This document shows, piece by piece, positions 1 to 7,140 of a stretch of 13,641 nt of DNA. The notes beneath the pieces are model-generated. The model worked only from the letters and a program-made list of their open reading frames with translations, did not search any database and was not told the DNA's origin. This stretch comes from Ruminococcaceae bacterium UBA1244 (GTDB taxonomy: Bacteria > Bacillota > Clostridia > Oscillospirales > Acutalibacteraceae), in NCBI GenBank assembly GCA_002308635.1, contig DBWG01000069.1, positions 1 through 13,641 of the forward strand. The letters are read 5' to 3'. Positions within the stretch are counted from its first letter, which is position 1. Every line of letters begins with the position of its first letter. Made by a program: the position numbers and the translations under genes.

Positions 1-28
1 GCAGGTTCGACTCCTGTCACTCGGACCA
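1..28 (+). tRNA. 3' end of a tRNA, probably tRNA-Pro (cut by window edge)
   Basis: The first 28 bases fold as the 3' part of a tRNA. The T stem is 1-5 paired with 13-17 (GCAGG/CCTGT, one G-U), and the T loop TTCGACT is at 6-12. Then come the 3' acceptor strand CACTCGG at 18-24, discriminator A at 25 and an encoded CCA at 26-28. The anticodon lies outside the window. Identity is inferred from the GGTTCGA-type T arm followed by a strand close to CACTCCG plus A-CCA, which resembles Firmicutes tRNA-Pro; another isotype is possible. Confidence 0.72.
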
Positions 29-70
29 AAGCAAAAATCCTGACACGAAAGTGTCGGGATTTTTTGCTTT
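28..70 (+). terminator. Rho-independent terminator of the upstream tRNA
   Basis: AAAGCAAAAATCCTGACAC pairs with the strand starting GTGTCGGGATTTTTT across a GAAA tetraloop at 47-50, with one G-U wobble and one extra T. The T-rich right arm ends in TTTTTTGCTTT. It starts right at the end of the tRNA, as expected for a tRNA transcription terminator. Confidence 0.8.
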
Positions 71-115
71 GTATTATTCATTTTTAAGTCTTCAGTAATT
101 TCGTGTCAGGATTTT
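34..115. repeat. 17-nt exact inverted repeat (34-50 / 99-115)
   Basis: The left arm of the tRNA terminator plus its loop (34-50, AAAATCCTGACACGAAA) has a perfect reverse complement at 99-115. The true hairpin partner lies in between at 51-67. The second copy is therefore a duplicate of the terminator's right arm and could pair with the left arm as an alternative. Most likely it is a decayed duplicate of the terminator. Confidence 0.7.
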
Positions 116-351
116 CTAAATGAATACTGAAAACTGAAGACTGAAAAATTAATAATTGTTGAGTACTCAGGATTTCTTAGCTGAAATATAGAAAACCATC
201 AATTAATAATTTAATAAAGAAGTATGAATACGAGAGTTCGAATCCAGCAACTGTTTATAAATAATATCTTTTTCGCAGTCTGTTGACAGCGGAAAGCCGA
301 CGCTTCCACATTTTCTGTCCGACTCTCAGATCATAATTCAAAACACTAACA
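71..351. other. Non-coding spacer made of decayed repeats
   Basis: No convincing coding frame is present in these roughly 280 bases. They hold the duplicated terminator arm (99-115), the 7-bp tandem (126-146), and an imperfect direct repeat. That repeat runs from TCAGGATTTTCT to AATTAATAATT (107-156) and again from TCAGGATTTCTT to AATTAATAATT (167-212). A short tRNA T-loop-like string (GAGTTCGAATCC, 236-247) has no pairing arms. The pattern suggests accumulated duplications and tRNA debris next to a tRNA cluster. Confidence 0.5.
126..146. repeat. Three tandem 7-bp units (ACTGAAR)
   Basis: Units ACTGAAA (126-132), ACTGAAG (133-139) and ACTGAAA (140-146) follow each other without a gap in the spacer after the tRNA terminator. 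The function is unknown; simple-sequence decay or a replication-slippage tract is likely. Confidence 0.75.
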
Positions 352-387
352 AAAAGAACCGGATCTCATAAGAAATTCGGTTCTTTT
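352..387 (-). terminator. Terminator of the tRNA-Arg gene
   Basis: Read on the - strand just after the tRNA, AAAAGAACCG opens a stem that closes with CGGTTCTTTT. It is extended inside by ATTTC/GAGAT around a TTAT loop with one A/C mismatch. The right arm ends in a T run (TTCTTTTTG). Only three bases separate it from the tRNA 3' end, so it fits a dedicated tRNA terminator. Confidence 0.8.
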
Positions 388-390
388 CAG

Positions 391-464
391 CGCGCCGGAA
401 GGGACTCGAACCCCTGACCTACTGGTTCGTAGCCAGTCACTCTATCCAGCTGAGCTACCGGCGC
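391..464 (-). tRNA. tRNA-Arg (anticodon ACG)
   Basis: This is a complete 74-nt cloverleaf. The acceptor GCGCCGG (464-458) pairs with CCGGCGC (398-392) and the discriminator is G at 391. The anticodon stem is ACTGG/CCAGT with loop CTACGAA, so the anticodon is ACG, which would be deaminated to ICG to read CGU/CGC/CGA. The T arm is AGGGG-TTCGAGT-CCCTT. The bases after the discriminator are CTG, so CCA is not encoded and must be added by the CCA-adding enzyme, unlike the tRNA at 1-28. It has its own promoter and terminator. Confidence 0.96.
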
Positions 465-491
465 ACATAAGCCCTATCGGACTACCTGAAT

Positions 492-520
492 ATAATAACA
501 CATTCTATTTGAAAATGCAA
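492..520 (-). promoter_or_regulatory. Sigma-A type promoter for tRNA-Arg
   Basis: On the - strand, TTGCAT (520-515) and TATTAT (497-492) are separated by exactly 17 bases. The expected start of transcription lies about 20 bases ahead of the mature tRNA 5' end at 464, a normal leader length for a tRNA. Confidence 0.72.
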
Positions 521-564
521 GAGTTATTTTTGTTTTTTTAAAATTTTTTTTCATAAAAATATAA

Positions 565-601
565 TCCGGCGGACGATTCGGTAATAAGTATGTCCGCCGG
601 A
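565..601 (-). terminator. Probable terminator downstream of metG
   Basis: A perfect 10-bp GC-rich stem (TCCGGCGGAC at 565-574 with GTCCGCCGGA at 592-601, 17-nt loop) lies 22 bases past the metG stop. In the - strand direction it is followed by TTATATTTTTATG, a broken T-rich run. Position and stem strength favour a terminator, although the T tract is imperfect and the loop is large. Confidence 0.62.
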
Positions 602-623
602 ATTGTTATTGCACGATATTTAT

Positions 624-2582
624 TTATCTGATCTGTGCGCCCGGCTCTACTCCGTCAAGGAAAACGACCTTTACGCTGTCGCCGCTGTCGGCTGCGAGGA
701 TCATTCCGTTGCTCTCGACTCCGCATAATACAGCAGGCTTGAGGTTCGACACAAGTATCACAGTCTTTCCGACAAGATCATCGGGTGTATAGTATTTTGC
801 AATACCGCTTGCGACAGTCCTTTCGCCTTCGCCATCGTCAAGAGTGAGCTTCAGAAGCTTCTTTGCTTTTTTGATCGGCTCGGCAGCAAGCACCTTTGCG
901 GCAGTAAGACGTACCTTCATAAAATCTTCTATGCCGATAAGCGCAACACCTTCGGGCTTATCTTCGGTTTCGGGCTTTTCCTCCGCCTTTTCAGCGTGCT
1001 TGTTTGCTCCGATAAGCTTGTTAAGCTCTTCTATCTCCTTTTCAACGTCTATTCTCGGGAAGATGATATCGCCCTTATGGACGGTGACGGTTTTCGGCAG
1101 AGTACCGAATTTTGCGGCATTGTCGTATGATACGTCTTCCTCGCCTGCACCGATCTGCTCCCAGACCTTCGGCATCGTTGTCGGCATGAATGCGGAAAGA
1201 AGCGTTGAAACGATACGGATAGTTTCCAGAAGATTATACAGCACACACGCAAGTCTCGGCTTGTTGCTCTCGTCCTTTGCAAGCACCCAGGGTGTTGTTT
1301 CGTCGATATATTTGTTTGCTCTCGAAACCACCTTGAATATCTCTGCAAGCGCATTGTTGAGCTGTGTCTTGTCAACGTATTCGTCGGTAAGATCACTCAA
1401 TGCCGATGCCTGTGCGATAAGGTCGTCATCGAATTCTCCGCTCTGCTGTTCTTCGGGAAGAGTACCGCCGAAATATTTTTCAACCATCGCAACGGTTCTT
1501 GAAACAAGGTTTCCGAGTCCGTTTGCGAGGTCGGTATTTATGCGGTTTATCATTATCTCATTAGAGAATGAGCTGTCTGCACCGAGAGCCATCTCACGCA
1601 GGATGTGATATCTTATAGCGTCAGCCCCGTATCTCTCTCCAAGCATGAACGGGTCTACGACGTTTCCAAGGGACTTGCCCATCTTTTTGCCGTCAAATGT
1701 TATCCAGCCGTGAACGGCAAGATGCTTCGGGAGAGGAAGATCAAGCGCCATCAGCATTGCCGGCCAGATTATCGCATGGAACCTCATGATATCCTTTGCT
1801 ACCATGTGGACATCGGCAGGCCAGAACTTATCATAATCGTTATAGCGGTCATTGTCATAGCCGAGAGCAGTGATGTAGTTTGAAAGTGCGTCTATCCATA
1901 CATAAACGACATGGTTCGTGTCAAATGTTACAGGAACGCCCCACTTGAAGCTTGTTCTTGAAACGCAGAGATCCTCAAGACCCGGCTTTATGAAGTTGTT
2001 TACAAGCTCAACGGCTCTTGTTCTCGGACGCAGATAATCCGTCTCGGTAAGGAGCTTTTCTATCCTGTCGGCAAAAGGAGACATCTTGAAGAAGTAAGCT
2101 TCTTCCTTAGCTTCTACAACATCTCTTCCGCAGTCGGGACATTTTCCGTTTACAAGCTGAGATTCCGTCCAGAAGCTCTCGCAGGGAGTACAGTATTTTC
2201 CCTTGTATTCGCCCTTATAGATATATCCCCTGTCATAAAGATCTTTGAATATCTTCTGCACAGCTTCTACATGATAGTCGTCTGTGGTGCGGATATATCT
2301 GTCGTAGCTGATGTTCATATACTTCCAGAGCTTTTTGAATATCTCAACGATACCGTCAACATATTCCTTTGGAGAAATGCCCTGTTCGTTGGCCTTCTGT
2401 TCTATTTTCATTCCATGCTCGTCCGTACCGGTCAGGAACATTACGTCATAGCCCTGCATACGCTTATATCTTGCGATAGAGTCGCAGGCTGCCGTAGTAT
2501 AGCAGTGTCCTATGTGCGGACTTCCTGATGGGTAATAGATCGGGGTAGTGATATAGTATTTTTCTCCGTTATGCTTTTGCAT
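624..2582 (-). CDS. metG: Methionine--tRNA ligase
   Basis: Cytoplasmic class I aminoacyl-tRNA synthetase that charges tRNA-Met with methionine using ATP. The 652 residues match the long bacterial form (about 650-670). Visible are the HIGH signature PHIGH (22-26), a zinc knob with paired cysteines C131/C134 and C148/C151, and KMGKSLGN (300-307), a variant of KMSKS with Gly for Ser. The end, from about residue 549, is a Trbp111-like OB-fold tRNA-binding domain (IGIEDFMKVRLTAAKVLAAE onward, with SNLKP and SNGMILAA). The ATG at 2582-2580 has a perfect AGGAGG (2595-2590) at good spacing. Only 88 bases separate it from the acetyltransferase gene upstream on the same strand. No T-box or SAM riboswitch fits in that gap, so it may be partly cotranscribed. 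Confidence 0.98.
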   Translation of the reverse strand: MQKHNGEKYYITTPIYYPSGSPHIGHCYTTAACDSIARYKRMQGYDVMFLTGTDEHGMKIEQKANEQGISPKEYVDGIVEIFKKLWKYMNISYDRYIRTTDDYHVEAVQKIFKDLYDRGYIYKGEYKGKYCTPCESFWTESQLVNGKCPDCGRDVVEAKEEAYFFKMSPFADRIEKLLTETDYLRPRTRAVELVNNFIKPGLEDLCVSRTSFKWGVPVTFDTNHVVYVWIDALSNYITALGYDNDRYNDYDKFWPADVHMVAKDIMRFHAIIWPAMLMALDLPLPKHLAVHGWITFDGKKMGKSLGNVVDPFMLGERYGADAIRYHILREMALGADSSFSNEIMINRINTDLANGLGNLVSRTVAMVEKYFGGTLPEEQQSGEFDDDLIAQASALSDLTDEYVDKTQLNNALAEIFKVVSRANKYIDETTPWVLAKDESNKPRLACVLYNLLETIRIVSTLLSAFMPTTMPKVWEQIGAGEEDVSYDNAAKFGTLPKTVTVHKGDIIFPRIDVEKEIEELNKLIGANKHAEKAEEKPETEDKPEGVALIGIEDFMKVRLTAAKVLAAEPIKKAKKLLKLTLDDGEGERTVASGIAKYYTPDDLVGKTVILVSNLKPAVLCGVESNGMILAADSGDSVKVVFLDGVEPGAQIR

Positions 2583-2624
2583 ATATATTCCTCCTGATAT
2601 TTACAAATAAAGTTAAAAGGTATC

Positions 2625-2646
2625 GTGCGGATCAATAACTCCGCAC
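2625..2646 (-). other. Small GC-rich hairpin between the acetyltransferase gene and metG
   Basis: GTGCGGA (2625-2631) and TCCGCAC (2640-2646) form a 7-bp stem with an 8-nt loop. Read on the - strand it lies after the acetyltransferase stop and is followed by GATACCTTTTAAC. It could be a weak terminator or attenuator between the two genes. The T run starts six bases after the stem, so the call is tentative. Confidence 0.35.
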
Positions 2647-2670
2647 TCCACGCTTCACTCTCCACACTCT

Positions 2671-3504
2671 TTAATCGGTCTCGTCGGTCTTGATGAGGTA
2701 TATCTTGTCATGCATTCGGAAACCGGATTTTTTGAACAGCGCCATAGCTCCGGCATTCTTTATGTGAGTATAGAGTACCGGCTTTTTACCGCAGCTCAGG
2801 ATACGGTTGATGATGTAGCAGCACATCTGATAGCCTATGCCCTTTCTGCGCTCGTCTTTGAGAACGGCGATAGACTTCAGTCTGATATAGTCGTCGGTGT
2901 GACCTCCGATAACTGCATTTGCAAGCATCCTGCCGTCCCTGACGTAGGCATAGAGCTGCATATCAAGATATTCTGCAACCTTCCTGTCAAACTTGTCATT
3001 CCAGTGGAACTCATCACAGCAGGCTCTGTAAAACTCCGTAACGAGCCTTACGTGTTCCGGGTTATTTTTGTCGATATGGATGATAGTTTCACCGTCATAG
3101 GTCTCTTTGATCTCCCCGCCATCATAAACAAAAGCCGCAAGAGAAAGCTCATCCTTTACAACATAGCCGAGTTCAAGCGATGTGATCGCATACATATCGG
3201 AAAAATCAGCGGATATCTCCTGTTTCAGATATATTTCGGGCTTGCTGATGTCTGTATCCCTGAGAAAGCGGCAGATATCTATAAGCTTTGAAGTGTCCTT
3301 TTTCATAGACGAAGCCGTCCATATCCAGACACGGTTTCCGGCATCAGGAATAACGATCACAGCATTTTTATGATCGCTGTAGAGCTTTGCGCTTTCGTCA
3401 AAACGTGCGGATTCAATATAGTTAAAAAGCAGAGCGTCATTTTTGTACTCGCTTCCTGAAAAGATCCCATCATTACCGTTTATCCTTTCAAATAATGTTG
3501 CCAT
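2671..3504 (-). CDS. GNAT-family N-acetyltransferase
   Basis: 277-residue protein whose C-terminal half is a GNAT acetyl-CoA-dependent acyltransferase fold. The acetyl-CoA pyrophosphate-binding motif A is clear (VLKDERRKGIGYQMCC, with RRKGIG at about 219-224). It is followed by a motif-B region ending NAGAMALFKKSGFR, typical of GNATs. The N-terminal 120 or so residues do not show a domain I can name. The substrate is unknown. The start is placed at ATG 3504 because GGAGG lies eight bases ahead of it. An ATG 15 bases upstream (3519) would add MEEIR, but it overlaps that ribosome site and lacks a good one of its own. A clear promoter lies just upstream; metG follows on the same strand. Confidence 0.88.
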   Translation of the reverse strand: MATLFERINGNDGIFSGSEYKNDALLFNYIESARFDESAKLYSDHKNAVIVIPDAGNRVWIWTASSMKKDTSKLIDICRFLRDTDISKPEIYLKQEISADFSDMYAITSLELGYVVKDELSLAAFVYDGGEIKETYDGETIIHIDKNNPEHVRLVTEFYRACCDEFHWNDKFDRKVAEYLDMQLYAYVRDGRMLANAVIGGHTDDYIRLKSIAVLKDERRKGIGYQMCCYIINRILSCGKKPVLYTHIKNAGAMALFKKSGFRMHDKIYLIKTDETD

Positions 3505-3545
3505 TCTTATTTCCTCCATCCTTACTGTATTATTCTATATTATGT

Positions 3546-3574
3546 ATTTTACATCATTTCCGTATCAATTTCAA
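3546..3574 (-). promoter_or_regulatory. Promoter for the acetyltransferase gene
   Basis: On the - strand TTGAAA (3574-3569) and TAAAAT (3551-3546) are separated by 17 bases, about 40 bases ahead of the chosen start codon. It is divergent from the HPr promoter; the two are about 77 bases apart. Confidence 0.65.
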
Positions 3575-3650
3575 TACACATTTCGCTTTTTGAGTATAAA
3601 TGCACCTTAGTAAAACAAAAAGACACTGCCGCTGTTTTTTTCATCTCAGG

Positions 3651-3679
3651 TTGTAATATTTAAAAAAATGTTGTATAAT
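3651..3679 (+). promoter_or_regulatory. Promoter for the HPr gene
   Basis: TTGTAA (3651-3656) and a perfect TATAAT (3674-3679) have a 17-base spacer. The start of transcription would fall near 3686, giving a leader of about 35 bases that includes AAGGAG (3709-3714). No clear catabolite-responsive operator is seen. Confidence 0.78.
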
Positions 3680-3721
3680 GTCAGGTAGTGTCATAAGAAT
3701 AAAAGTGTAAGGAGAAGAAAA

Positions 3722-3988
3722 ATGGTTTCAAAAAAAATGCTCATAATCAATGCCGTAGGGCTCCATCTTCGCCCTGCCGGAATATTCGCCTCCGAAATGA
3801 TGAAATACAATTGTGACGTTAATATCATTTTCGGAGAAAGCCGCATAAACGCCAAAAGTATGCTCGGGATAATGGTCGCCGGTATCAAATGCGGTTCGGA
3901 GATCATCGTTGAATGTGACGGAAGCGATGAGGCTCAGGCTCTTTCCCGTGCGGATGAACTGATAAGCGGCGGATTCAACGATTTATAA
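3722..3988 (+). CDS. HPr-family phosphocarrier protein
   Basis: 88-residue single-domain protein of the PTS HPr family, normal length. The active-site loop GLHLRPAG (13-20) carries His15, phosphorylated by enzyme I in true HPr, with Arg17 in place. The second signature NAKSMLGIM (43-51) contains Ser46 at the exact regulatory position used by HPr kinase in Firmicutes. Both sites argue for a functional HPr rather than a Crh-like protein, where His15 is lost. The ribosome site AAGGAG is seven bases from the ATG. No enzyme I or HPr kinase gene is adjacent, so it is an orphan and the symbol ptsH is withheld. It has its own strong promoter. It may act in sugar uptake, in CcpA-linked regulation, or both. 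Confidence 0.93.
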   Translation: MVSKKMLIINAVGLHLRPAGIFASEMMKYNCDVNIIFGESRINAKSMLGIMVAGIKCGSEIIVECDGSDEAQALSRADELISGGFNDL

Positions 3989-4020
3989 GCCTCCAATTAT
4001 TGTTATTTTCTATTATGGAA

Positions 4021-4048
4021 TTATAACCAAGATAATTACCGCTATAAT
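4021..4048 (+). promoter_or_regulatory. Possible promoter for the activase-like gene
   Basis: TTATAA (4021-4026) and a perfect TATAAT (4043-4048) are separated by 16 bases, 80 bases ahead of the start at 4129. The two boxes sit inside a 7-bp inverted repeat (AATTATA 4019-4025, TATAATT 4043-4049), which could be an operator or a result of AT richness. No terminator is visible between the HPr gene and this point, so readthrough is also possible. Confidence 0.45.
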
Positions 4049-4128
4049 TAAAATTACACTGTTATTTATTATTACAATGCGGGAGTGTTCCGTTATTGCC
4101 GGCGCTCCGTCCGAATGGGGATATTTTT

Positions 4129-7029
4129 ATGATAAAAATCGGCTTGGATATAGGCTCTACAACTGTCAAGTGTGTTGCCCTTGACGAAAACAACAAGCTC
4201 ATATATCAGGTTTATGAACGCCACTTTTCACAGATAACGGACAAGGTCTCCGAACTGCTCGAACAACTCCGCCGTGAGCTTCCCGAAGCGGGCGATGCAC
4301 TTATCGCAATGTCCGGCTCTGCCGGAATGGGCGTTGCTGACGTCTGCGGGATAGATTTTATTCAGGAGGTATATGCGACCCGTGTTGCCGCAAATACTTT
4401 CCTTCCGGATACGGATGTCGTAATAGAACTCGGCGGCGAGGACGCAAAAATACTCTTCCTCTCCGGCGGAATGGAAGTCAGAATGAACGGTTCGTGCGCA
4501 GGCGGTACGGGAGCATTCATAGACCAGATGGCAACGCTCCTGAACGTTCCCATCGAGGAGCTTGACGGGCTTGCTGCCCGGCACGAAAAAATATACACTA
4601 TCGCTTCACGCTGCGGTGTCTTTGCAAAAACGGATATCCAGCCGCTCCTTAATCAGGGCGCTCAAAAGACGGATATCGCCGCAAGCATTTTCGGCGCTGT
4701 CGTCAACCAGACTATTGCCGGTCTTGCACAGGGACGTGACATAACAGGAAACGTCGTATATCTCGGCGGCCCGCTCACATTCCTGCCGCAGCTCAGGCTC
4801 AGCTTTGACAGCGCACTCAAAACAAAGGGACTCTGCCCCGAAAACTCGCTCTATTATGTCGCTATCGGCGCGGCTCTCTGTGCGGAAAAAAATATCGACC
4901 TCGATGAAACGGTAAAGAAAATATCCGTATACCGCGGTTCGGGCAACTTTGCTTTCAACAAGCCGCTGTTCAAAACTCAGGAGGAGCTTGACAGGTTCCG
5001 TGAGAGACACGCAAAGGCAAAAATCAAAAGAGGCGACCTCAAAAACTATGACGGCAGAGTTTATATCGGCATCGATGCAGGCTCTACGACCGTAAAGGGC
5101 GTTGCCGCCGCAAAGGACGGTTCGCTCCTATATTCGGAATATCTTCCCAACAGCGGAAATCCCGTTCCGATCGTAAAAAGCTTCCTTGAACATATATACG
5201 AGATAAATCCAAACGTAAGGATCGCCGGCTCAGCTGTGACAGGCTACGGCGAAGAGATCATAAAGAACGCCTTCAACGTCGATATCGGCGTTGTTGAAAC
5301 TATCGCCCACCTTACCGCTGCAAAAAGCTTTATGCCGGACGTTGAATTCATCATTGATATCGGCGGTCAGGACATCAAGTGCTTCAAAATAAGAAACGGC
5401 GCTATTGATAATATTTTCCTCAATGAAGCCTGTTCCTCCGGCTGCGGCTCTTTCCTCCAGACATTCGCAAACGCTCTCGGCTATTCGGCAGAGCAGTTCT
5501 CAAAGCTCGGTCTGCTCGCAAAACAGCCCGTTGACCTCGGTTCACGCTGTACGGTGTTTATGAATTCCTCCGTAAAGCAGGCTCAGAAGGACGGCGCTAC
5601 CATCGAGGATATCTCCGCAGGACTTTGTCTCAGCGTTGTAAAAAATGCACTCTACAAGGTAATCCGTGTTACAAGCCCAGCCGAACTCGGAAAAAAGATC
5701 GTTGTACAGGGCGGTACATTCCTCAACGATGCGGTTCTCCGTGCCTTTGAACAGGAGATGGGTACAAATGTAATAAGACCGGAAATTTCAGGTCTTATGG
5801 GCGCATACGGTGCGGCTCTCTATGCTCAGCAGAAATGCAGTTCAAAACACAGATCAACGATACTCGACAAACAAAAGCTCAGTGAATTTACTCACGAGAT
5901 ACGCTCCATCAATTGTAACGGATGCAGCAACCACTGCCGCCTTACAGTTAATACATTCAGCGACGGACGGCGCTTTATCGCCGGCAACCGCTGTGAGAAG
6001 CCGGTCACAAAGAAATCTCCCGACGAGAGCATGAACATATATCAGTACAAGCTCCGGCTCATCCAGTCCTTCACTCCCCAGCCCGGAAAACGCGGAAAGA
6101 TCGGCATACCGCTCGGACTCAATATGTTTGAGCTTCTCCCGTTCTGGCACACCTTCCTCACAAAGCTCAAATTTGAGGTCATCACACCTCCGTTCTCAAA
6201 CAGAAAGCTCTATCTTTCCGGTCAGCACACTATCCCGTCAGATACGGTGTGCTTCCCTGCAAAGCTCATGCACGGCCATATACAGTGGCTGCTTGACAAC
6301 GGTATAGACAGAATTTTTTATCCCTGTATGTCATATAACTTTGATGAACACCTCGGCGACAACCACTATAACTGTCCTGTTGTCGCTTATTATCCCGAAG
6401 TTATCGCCGCAAATGTCAAGGAGATAGACGGAATAAAATACTTCCATGATTTTGTCGGTATCCACCGCCCGAAGGATTTCCCGAAAAAAGTCTGCCCTGA
6501 AATACAAAAGTTCTGTCCGGACATTACCCTCAAAGAAGTAAAAGAAGCTGCCGAAGCCGCTTATTCGGCATATAACGAATACCTCGGAAAGATAAGGATA
6601 TACGGACGCAAGATCATCGAAAAGGCAAGAGCCGAAAAGAAGGATATCATCGTACTTGCAGGCAGACCCTATCACGCCGATCCGGAAATAAACCACGGTA
6701 TCGACAAGCTTATCACAAGCTTTGACGTTGCTATCGTATCAGAGGATGTTGTCAGCGTCTATGAAAAGAAAAGACCTACCACCGTTCTTAATCAGTGGAC
6801 ATACCATTCAAGAATGTATGCCGCCGCTGAATACGTCAGTCACCAGAAGGATATGAACCTTGTTCAGCTCGTTTCCTTCGGCTGCGGCGTTGACGCTATC
6901 ACAACAGACGAGGTTCGTGCTATCCTTGAACGCCATGGAAAGATCTACACACAGATAAAAATAGACGAGATCACAAATCTCGGTGCTGTAAAGATCCGTC
7001 TGCGTTCTCTCCTTGCAGCAATACACTAA
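4129..7029 (+). CDS. Double acyl-CoA dehydratase activase-like ATPase with DUF2229
   Basis: 966-residue cytoplasmic protein with two BadF/BadG/BcrA/BcrD ASKHA ATPase domains in tandem. Each has a phosphate-1 loop (DIGSTTVK 7-14; DAGSTTVK 316-323) and an adenosine or phosphate-2 glycine motif (LGGEDAK from 101; IGGQDIK from 411). Each also has two cysteines 39 residues apart, C123/C162 and C435/C474. That is the same spacing as the [4Fe-4S] ligands of the 2-hydroxyglutaryl-CoA dehydratase activator HgdC. A cysteine cluster follows (C596, C599, C603, C622), then a DUF2229 region (about 656-880). By family, it would use ATP to drive low-potential electron transfer to a radical dehydratase or reductase. 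No dehydratase subunit gene is nearby, so the partner is unknown. ATG 4129 is chosen over an upstream TTG (4096) because the family starts at MIKIGxDIGSTT. The ribosome site (GGGG) is weak. Confidence 0.93.
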   Translation: MIKIGLDIGSTTVKCVALDENNKLIYQVYERHFSQITDKVSELLEQLRRELPEAGDALIAMSGSAGMGVADVCGIDFIQEVYATRVAANTFLPDTDVVIELGGEDAKILFLSGGMEVRMNGSCAGGTGAFIDQMATLLNVPIEELDGLAARHEKIYTIASRCGVFAKTDIQPLLNQGAQKTDIAASIFGAVVNQTIAGLAQGRDITGNVVYLGGPLTFLPQLRLSFDSALKTKGLCPENSLYYVAIGAALCAEKNIDLDETVKKISVYRGSGNFAFNKPLFKTQEELDRFRERHAKAKIKRGDLKNYDGRVYIGIDAGSTTVKGVAAAKDGSLLYSEYLPNSGNPVPIVKSFLEHIYEINPNVRIAGSAVTGYGEEIIKNAFNVDIGVVETIAHLTAAKSFMPDVEFIIDIGGQDIKCFKIRNGAIDNIFLNEACSSGCGSFLQTFANALGYSAEQFSKLGLLAKQPVDLGSRCTVFMNSSVKQAQKDGATIEDISAGLCLSVVKNALYKVIRVTSPAELGKKIVVQGGTFLNDAVLRAFEQEMGTNVIRPEISGLMGAYGAALYAQQKCSSKHRSTILDKQKLSEFTHEIRSINCNGCSNHCRLTVNTFSDGRRFIAGNRCEKPVTKKSPDESMNIYQYKLRLIQSFTPQPGKRGKIGIPLGLNMFELLPFWHTFLTKLKFEVITPPFSNRKLYLSGQHTIPSDTVCFPAKLMHGHIQWLLDNGIDRIFYPCMSYNFDEHLGDNHYNCPVVAYYPEVIAANVKEIDGIKYFHDFVGIHRPKDFPKKVCPEIQKFCPDITLKEVKEAAEAAYSAYNEYLGKIRIYGRKIIEKARAEKKDIIVLAGRPYHADPEINHGIDKLITSFDVAIVSEDVVSVYEKKRPTTVLNQWTYHSRMYAAAEYVSHQKDMNLVQLVSFGCGVDAITTDEVRAILERHGKIYTQIKIDEITNLGAVKIRLRSLLAAIH

Positions 7030-7041
7030 ACCTGACATTTG

Positions 7042-7059
7042 GTTATCCCCTTGGATAAC
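7042..7059 (+). terminator. Possible weak terminator after the activase-like gene
   Basis: GTTATCC-CCTT-GGATAAC is a perfect 7-bp stem with a 4-nt loop, 12 bases past the stop codon. It is followed by ACGTTTCCG rather than a T run, so termination would be weak. It may instead be an mRNA 3' structure or a processing site. Confidence 0.35.
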
Positions 7060-7140
7060 ACGTTTCCGCTCAGCACACAAACAGTAATGGTGCGGATACA
7101 TATCCAGGAACAAATAACAACAAAAACATGAGGTGATCTT

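Noticed and set aside
236..247. T-loop-like GAGTTCGAATCC as another tRNA
   Set aside because: The flanks do not form a T stem or acceptor strand; at most it is a short tRNA remnant.
844..1608. 254-residue ORF on the + strand
   Set aside because: It lies wholly inside metG on the opposite strand, is Ser/Phe/Ala-rich low-complexity, and has no recognisable domain; it is an antisense shadow.
2583..2670. T-box or SAM-type leader upstream of metG
   Set aside because: Only 88 bases are available and no T-box sequence or specifier loop is visible.
3505..3519. Upstream ATG for the acetyltransferase
   Set aside because: The GGAGG that serves the ATG at 3504 overlaps this codon, and the upstream ATG has only a poor AAGG at short spacing.
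4096..4128. TTG start 11 codons upstream of the activase-like gene
   Set aside because: There is no ribosome site, and the family begins at the MIKIGxDIGSTT position encoded from 4129.
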